NCBI GenBank assembly: GCA_937910905.1
Contig: CALEPV010000029.1
Span: 1-10,084, forward strand
Source of the DNA: an uncultured Prevotellaceae bacterium
GTDB lineage: Bacteria; Bacteroidota; Bacteroidia; Bacteroidales; Bacteroidaceae
DNA length: 10,084 bases
Direction: 5' to 3'
Every line of letters starts with the position of its first letter. Position 1 is the stretch's first letter. Shown here one piece after another: positions 7,171-10,084 of this stretch. The position numbers and the translations under genes are program-made. The notes under the pieces were generated by a model, which was not told the origin of the DNA, did not search any database, and saw nothing but the letters and a program-made list of their open reading frames with translations.

Positions 7171-7757
7171 TTCTTCTTTCTTTTCCGTTTGTTCTGTTCC
7201 TCCGATGCCCGCGGGCCGCTGATATACACCAGTCGTGCATCGGCCGGCAGCTCCACGCGTCCGTCCGTGTAGTCCGATATGTCGGCACGTATCTTGGAGT
7301 CGTCCATAGCATCGATGTTCCAGTTGTACAGCCCGCGCTTCATGCAGTTGGCCACCACGCCTGTCAGCTCCTTGCGCTCTTCGTCGTCGGGCATCTGCCC
7401 CACCAGCTGCAGCAGCGACTCCGTGATGTGCCCGTAGTGGCGACGCTTGATGGTCTGCATGGGGTACGGCACACGGCGCGGCTTCTCGGCCAGCTCCGTG
7501 GGTGTTGGTATCTCCACCGGATAGTCTATGTCCAGCTGGAAGTTGGAGAGCATCGCCAGCTGGTGCCACAGCTTGGTCTGGTAGTCGGCCTGCTGCTTCA
7601 CGGCCGGGTTGATGTTTGCCATGATGCCGATGATTGTCTCGGCACAGGCTTGGCGCTCAGCCCTGTCCTCAAGCTGGCAGCAGTAGTTCACCATGTCCTG
7701 CATGGTGCGCCCATACTGTGGCAGTATCAGCATATCGCGTTGGGAATTGTATTTCAT
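7167..7757 (-). CDS. DUF4290 family protein, function unknown
   Basis: A 196-residue soluble protein that I recognise as DUF4290 by its N-terminus MKYNSQRDMLILPQYGR, the segment DMVNYCCQLEDRAER (21-35) and KLWHQLAMLSNFQLDIDYP (62-80). No enzymatic motif, signal peptide or membrane helix is visible. The first 75 residues look helical, the middle is proline-rich and basic (EIPTPTELAEKPRRVPYP), and a second helical part follows (about 105-142). The protein ends in a strongly basic tail, NKRKRKKK (189-196). Its ATG overlaps the tsaB stop and its own stop overlaps the murA start, both as ATGA, so all three are probably translated as a coupled set. A longer frame to 7943 is rejected because it runs over tsaB. 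Embedding among essential genes suggests a core role in envelope or translation, but that is inference from context only. Confidence 0.9.
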   Translation of the reverse strand: MKYNSQRDMLILPQYGRTMQDMVNYCCQLEDRAERQACAETIIGIMANINPAVKQQADYQTKLWHQLAMLSNFQLDIDYPVEIPTPTELAEKPRRVPYPMQTIKRRHYGHITESLLQLVGQMPDDEERKELTGVVANCMKRGLYNWNIDAMDDSKIRADISDYTDGRVELPADARLVYISGPRASEEQNKRKRKKK

Positions 7758-8455
7758 AGGTTGTGCAGTAAGTCTCTCGGTTTCGTTGCCACAAAGTTCT
7801 TTAGGTAAAATGGTTCGAAGTAGGCCACATCGACGGTGCGTCCCTGCATCAGGGCGCGCTCTGCCAGCGGCATCATCCACTTGGCCAGAGGCACCTGGCC
7901 GTCGATGACGTGGGCATTGGGGTGCTGCAGCACAGCCTTGCACTTCGTGCTGCCATTGCCCAGGAAGTACACCGGATGGCTGTCGAGCCAGGTGCGGTAG
8001 GTGTCGGCATCCACGATGTCGGGCTGCACAGGTCGCACGGCCCGCAGCGCACGGTCGTAGACGGCGGCATAGACCTCCATGCGGCGGGCGTCTATCATCG
8101 GCACCAGCAGCGCATCGTCGGGCAGGCTGTCGTAACGCAGCAGCGCCGGCACGCAGAGCAACTCCATCGTCGAGACAGCCACGAGTGGCACGCCCCGACC
8201 GTAGGCCACGCCCTTGGCCATCGATACTCCTATGCGCAGGCCTGTATAGCTGCCGGGGCCCTCGCTCACAGCCACAGCGTCGAGCGGAATGGCGTGGCTC
8301 TCAGCGAAACTCAGCGCCTCCTCCACGAAAGGGCCGCACACAGTAGCATGGTTCGGGCCCTCGCGATCCTCCTTGTCGAAGATCACCGCACCGTCCTGGC
8401 TTACAGCCACTGAGCACACATTGGTGCTGGTCTCTATATGTAGTATCGTTGACAT
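7754..8455 (-). CDS. tsaB: tRNA t6A biosynthesis protein TsaB
   Basis: A 233-residue member of the ASKHA fold family. It is the non-catalytic partner of TsaD in the complex that attaches threonylcarbamoyl to A37 of ANN-decoding tRNAs, using threonylcarbamoyl-AMP made by TsaC. Key signatures are ILHIETST (4-11), EGPGSYTGLRIG (65-76) and MIDARRMEVYAAVYD (120-134), with the terminal PFYLKNFVA (215-223), typical of TsaB. Length matches the 220-235 usual. It lacks the HxxxH metal motif of TsaD, so it is not the catalytic subunit. It is the first gene of the six-gene operon, with a -7 promoter box ending 8 nt before the ATG. The stop overlaps the DUF4290 start. None of its partners tsaD, tsaE or tsaC is in the window. 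Confidence 0.95.
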   Translation of the reverse strand: MSTILHIETSTNVCSVAVSQDGAVIFDKEDREGPNHATVCGPFVEEALSFAESHAIPLDAVAVSEGPGSYTGLRIGVSMAKGVAYGRGVPLVAVSTMELLCVPALLRYDSLPDDALLVPMIDARRMEVYAAVYDRALRAVRPVQPDIVDADTYRTWLDSHPVYFLGNGSTKCKAVLQHPNAHVIDGQVPLAKWMMPLAERALMQGRTVDVAYFEPFYLKNFVATKPRDLLHNL

Positions 8456-8463
8456 AGCGCCCG

Positions 8464-8471
8464 CAAAGGTA
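8464..8471 (-). promoter_or_regulatory. Candidate -7 promoter box for the tsaB-rseP operon
   Basis: On the minus strand it reads TACCTTTG, exact for TAnnTTTG, and ends 8 nt before the tsaB ATG. The predicted leader is only a few bases, so the first gene of a six-gene operon would be translated with little or no 5' untranslated region. The expected -33 TTTG is not obvious. Confidence 0.55.
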
Positions 8472-8515
8472 GCTATTTTTCGCCGTGTTGCTGCCCTCGT
8501 TATATCCTTTTTATA

Positions 8516-8523
8516 TAATTTTG
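8516..8523 (+). promoter_or_regulatory. Candidate -7 promoter box for yicC-gmk
   Basis: TAATTTTG fits TAnnTTTG and lies in an AT-rich stretch, 50 nt before the yicC ATG at 8574. The predicted leader is about 45 nt and contains a tandem 14-bp repeat. It is divergent from the tsaB promoter, with the two boxes separated by 44 bp, so they may share upstream regulatory sequence. Confidence 0.5.
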
Positions 8524-8542
8524 CACCGCAAAGGCCAAGACT

Positions 8543-8570
8543 GATTCATAATTCACGATTCATAATTCAC
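8543..8570 (+). repeat. Tandem 14-bp repeat in the yicC leader
   Basis: The unit GATTCATAATTCAC occurs twice, perfectly, back to back (8543-8556 and 8557-8570), ending 3 nt before the yicC start codon. Its middle matches the repeat at 4148-4168, with 20 of 21 positions shared. No stable stem is expected because the sequence is almost pure A and T with few internal complements. No Shine-Dalgarno sequence is present here. Confidence 0.75.
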
Positions 8571-8573
8571 AAT

Positions 8574-9452
8574 ATGCTTCTCTCAATGACAGGCTACGGC
8601 AAAGCCTCCGTCCAGTATCAGGGCAAGAAAATCACCGCCGAGATAAAATCCCTCAATAGCAAGGCTCTCGACCTGCAGACACGCATGGCCCCGCTCTACC
8701 GCGAGCACGAGATGGAGGTTCGCGCCATCATCAGCAACGCGCTGGAGCGCGGCAAAGTGGACTTCAGCCTCTACGCCGAGTGTGAATCTACCGCGCAGGC
8801 CGCACAGATAAACCACACCATACTTGCCAACTACGTGCAGCAACTGCGCGGAGTATGCTCGGAGATGTCCATTCCCGAGCCTGCGGAGAACTGGCTCTGC
8901 ACCCTGCTGCGTCTGCCCGACGTGATGTCCAAGGCCGACCCCGTGACGCTGACCGACGAGGAGTGGGCCGTGGCTCTACAGGCCATACACGCATCCATCG
9001 ATCAGCTGATAGACTTCCGCCGCCAGGAGGGCGAGGCCCTGCAGCACAAGTTCGAGGAGAAGATAGCCAACATCAGCGACCTGATGAAGCAGGTGGAGCC
9101 CTACGAGAAGCTGCGCGTGGAGAAGATACGCCAGCGCATCATAGACGGTCTCCAGGCCATACCCGAGGTGCAGTACGACAAGAACCGCCTCGAGCAGGAG
9201 ATGATATACTACATCGAGAAGCTGGACATCAGCGAGGAGAAGCAGCGCCTGACCAACCACCTGCGCTACTTCACCGAGACCGTGCAGACGGGCCACGGAC
9301 AGGGCAAGAAGCTGGGCTTCATAGCGCAGGAGATGAGCCGCGAAATCAACACCACTGGCAGCAAGTCCAACATAGCCGAGATGCAGAACCTCGTGGTTCG
9401 CATGAAGGACGAGCTGGAACAGATCAAGGAACAAGTACTGAATGTACTGTAG
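8574..9452 (+). CDS. yicC: YicC family endoribonuclease
   Basis: A 292-residue cytosolic protein of the YicC/YloC family, members of which have been shown to be endoribonucleases and, in E. coli, to affect small RNA stability. It begins MLLSMTGYG, matching the family start, and shows the N-terminal YicC domain (1-155) with IKSLNSKALDLQ (24-35), RRQEGEAL (149-156), a long charged helical middle (about 156-240) and the C-terminal DUF1732 signature KLGFIAQEMSREINTTGSK (246-264). Length matches the usual 290. The frame is open upstream to 8289, but that extension runs over the tsaB gene and promoter, so 8574 is chosen. gmk follows after 4 nt. In Firmicutes the YicC homologue also lies close to gmk, so this pairing is conserved across phyla. 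The ribosome-binding region is AT-rich with no Shine-Dalgarno sequence. Confidence 0.95.
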   Translation: MLLSMTGYGKASVQYQGKKITAEIKSLNSKALDLQTRMAPLYREHEMEVRAIISNALERGKVDFSLYAECESTAQAAQINHTILANYVQQLRGVCSEMSIPEPAENWLCTLLRLPDVMSKADPVTLTDEEWAVALQAIHASIDQLIDFRRQEGEALQHKFEEKIANISDLMKQVEPYEKLRVEKIRQRIIDGLQAIPEVQYDKNRLEQEMIYYIEKLDISEEKQRLTNHLRYFTETVQTGHGQGKKLGFIAQEMSREINTTGSKSNIAEMQNLVVRMKDELEQIKEQVLNVL

Positions 9453-9456
9453 CAAT

Positions 9457-10084
9457 ATGAGCAAGATAATTATCGTCTGCGCCCCCAGCGGCAGCGGCAA
9501 GAGCACCATCATAGGCAGCCTGATGACACGCGAGGAACTGCACCTCGCCTTCTCCATATCAGCCACCACGCGGCAGCCTCGCGGCAAGGAGCGCAATGGG
9601 GTGGAGTACCTCTTCATGTCGCACGAGGAGTTTCGATGGCATGTGGTCAACGACGATTTCATCGAGTATGAGCAAGTCTATACAGGCTGCTTCTACGGCA
9701 CCCTCAAGGCTCAGGTGGAGCGGCAGCTGGCAGCCGGGCAGAACGTGGTGTTCGACGTGGATGTCAACGGCGGTATGCGCCTGAAGGAGTACTTTGGCGA
9801 CCGCGCCCTCTCGCTCTTCATCCAGCCGCCCTGCATAGATGAGCTGCGCCGGCGTCTTGAAGGACGCGCCACCGATGCACCCGAGGTCATCGAGCAGCGC
9901 CTCCAGCGTGCCTCCTACGAGCTGTCCCTCGCTCCCCAGTTCGACTGCATAGTCATCAACGACGACCTCGCCACCGCCCAAGCCGAAGCCTACGACATTG
10001 TGCAGCGCTTCATTGGTGAGGGGGAAAATGGGGCCACCTGCAGAACCCTGTGTTTGGACACTACCACATATAACTCACACAAAC
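9457..10084 (+). CDS. gmk: Guanylate kinase, open at the window edge
   Basis: A cytosolic kinase that converts GMP or dGMP to GDP or dGDP using ATP. The P-loop APSGSGKST (9-17) is complete. The GMP-binding region contains FSISATTRQPRGKERNGVEY (32-51), with S35, R39, R42 and Y51. FIEYEQVY (69-76), YGTLKAQVE (80-88), VFDVDVNGG (98-106) and the R-rich lid (RRRLEGRATD, 131-140) follow. All typical catalytic and binding residues are present. Most Bacteroidota homologues end near residue 185-190, after a helix like YDIVQRFI (179-186). Here the frame continues for at least 20 more residues, with unusual composition (CRTLCLDTTTY), and no stop is reached before base 10084. This may be a genuine extension or a frameshift near the GGGGG-AAAA-GGGG tract at 10019-10032. 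The start ATG is 4 nt after the yicC stop, without Shine-Dalgarno. Confidence 0.93.
   Translation, partial: MSKIIIVCAPSGSGKSTIIGSLMTREELHLAFSISATTRQPRGKERNGVEYLFMSHEEFRWHVVNDDFIEYEQVYTGCFYGTLKAQVERQLAAGQNVVFDVDVNGGMRLKEYFGDRALSLFIQPPCIDELRRRLEGRATDAPEVIEQRLQRASYELSLAPQFDCIVINDDLATAQAEAYDIVQRFIGEGENGATCRTLCLDTTTYNSHK

Noticed and set aside
7171..7569. Upstream extension of the murA frame to 7569
   Set aside because: The extra residues are low-complexity, rich in Arg, Ala and Gly, and overlap DUF4290 completely; MurA similarity begins at MSSFLIEGG (7170).
7758..7943. Upstream extension of the DUF4290 frame
   Set aside because: It overlaps tsaB and has no family similarity; MKYN at 7757 is the usual family start.
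8543..8570. CRISPR or iteron array
   Set aside because: Only two AT-rich 14-bp units without spacers, and no associated genes or replication features.
8289..8573. Upstream extension of the yicC frame
   Set aside because: It overlaps tsaB on the other strand and the divergent promoter region; family similarity begins at MLLSMTGYG.

Overview
The window is about 10 kb of ordinary chromosomal housekeeping sequence from a member of the Bacteroidota, most likely order Bacteroidales and near Prevotellaceae. The lineage call is inferred from three things. Three of the four candidate promoters have no clear partner box, but all four carry the Bacteroidota -7 box TAnnTTTG. A DUF4290 gene, a family I know only from Bacteroidota, sits between tsaB and murA. 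The gene order tsaB-DUF4290-murA-rimM-dxr-rseP is also typical. I see no phage, transposase, CRISPR, tRNA or rRNA signal.

Layout from left to right: (1) a YccF-family membrane protein (+), with an uncertain start near the window edge, followed by a strong hairpin terminator; (2) a convergent tRNA nucleotidyltransferase of CCA-adding type (-); (3) a divergent small lipoprotein (+); (4) a 175-bp nested inverted-repeat element that exactly fills the gap between two convergent stop codons; (5) a six-gene minus-strand operon read from 8455 down to 2741: tsaB, DUF4290, murA, rimM, dxr, rseP; (6) a 118-bp divergent promoter region; (7) yicC and gmk on the plus strand, with gmk still open at the right edge.

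The operon is very compact. tsaB/DUF4290 and DUF4290/murA each overlap by 4 nt (ATGA), murA and rimM are 6 nt apart, dxr begins at or inside the rimM stop, and only 31 nt separate dxr from rseP. It combines tRNA t6A modification, the first committed step of peptidoglycan synthesis, 30S ribosome maturation, the first committed step of the MEP isoprenoid pathway, and an intramembrane protease. yicC and gmk form a second small unit linking an endoribonuclease-family protein with guanine nucleotide supply.

I found no convincing undescribed multi-gene system. The points most worth a second look are the 175-bp palindromic element, a short AT-rich repeat that sits in the yicC leader and in antisense orientation at the dxr/rseP junction, an Asp in place of the fosfomycin-target Cys in MurA, near-leaderless promoter placements, and the unusual run-on at the gmk C-terminus.
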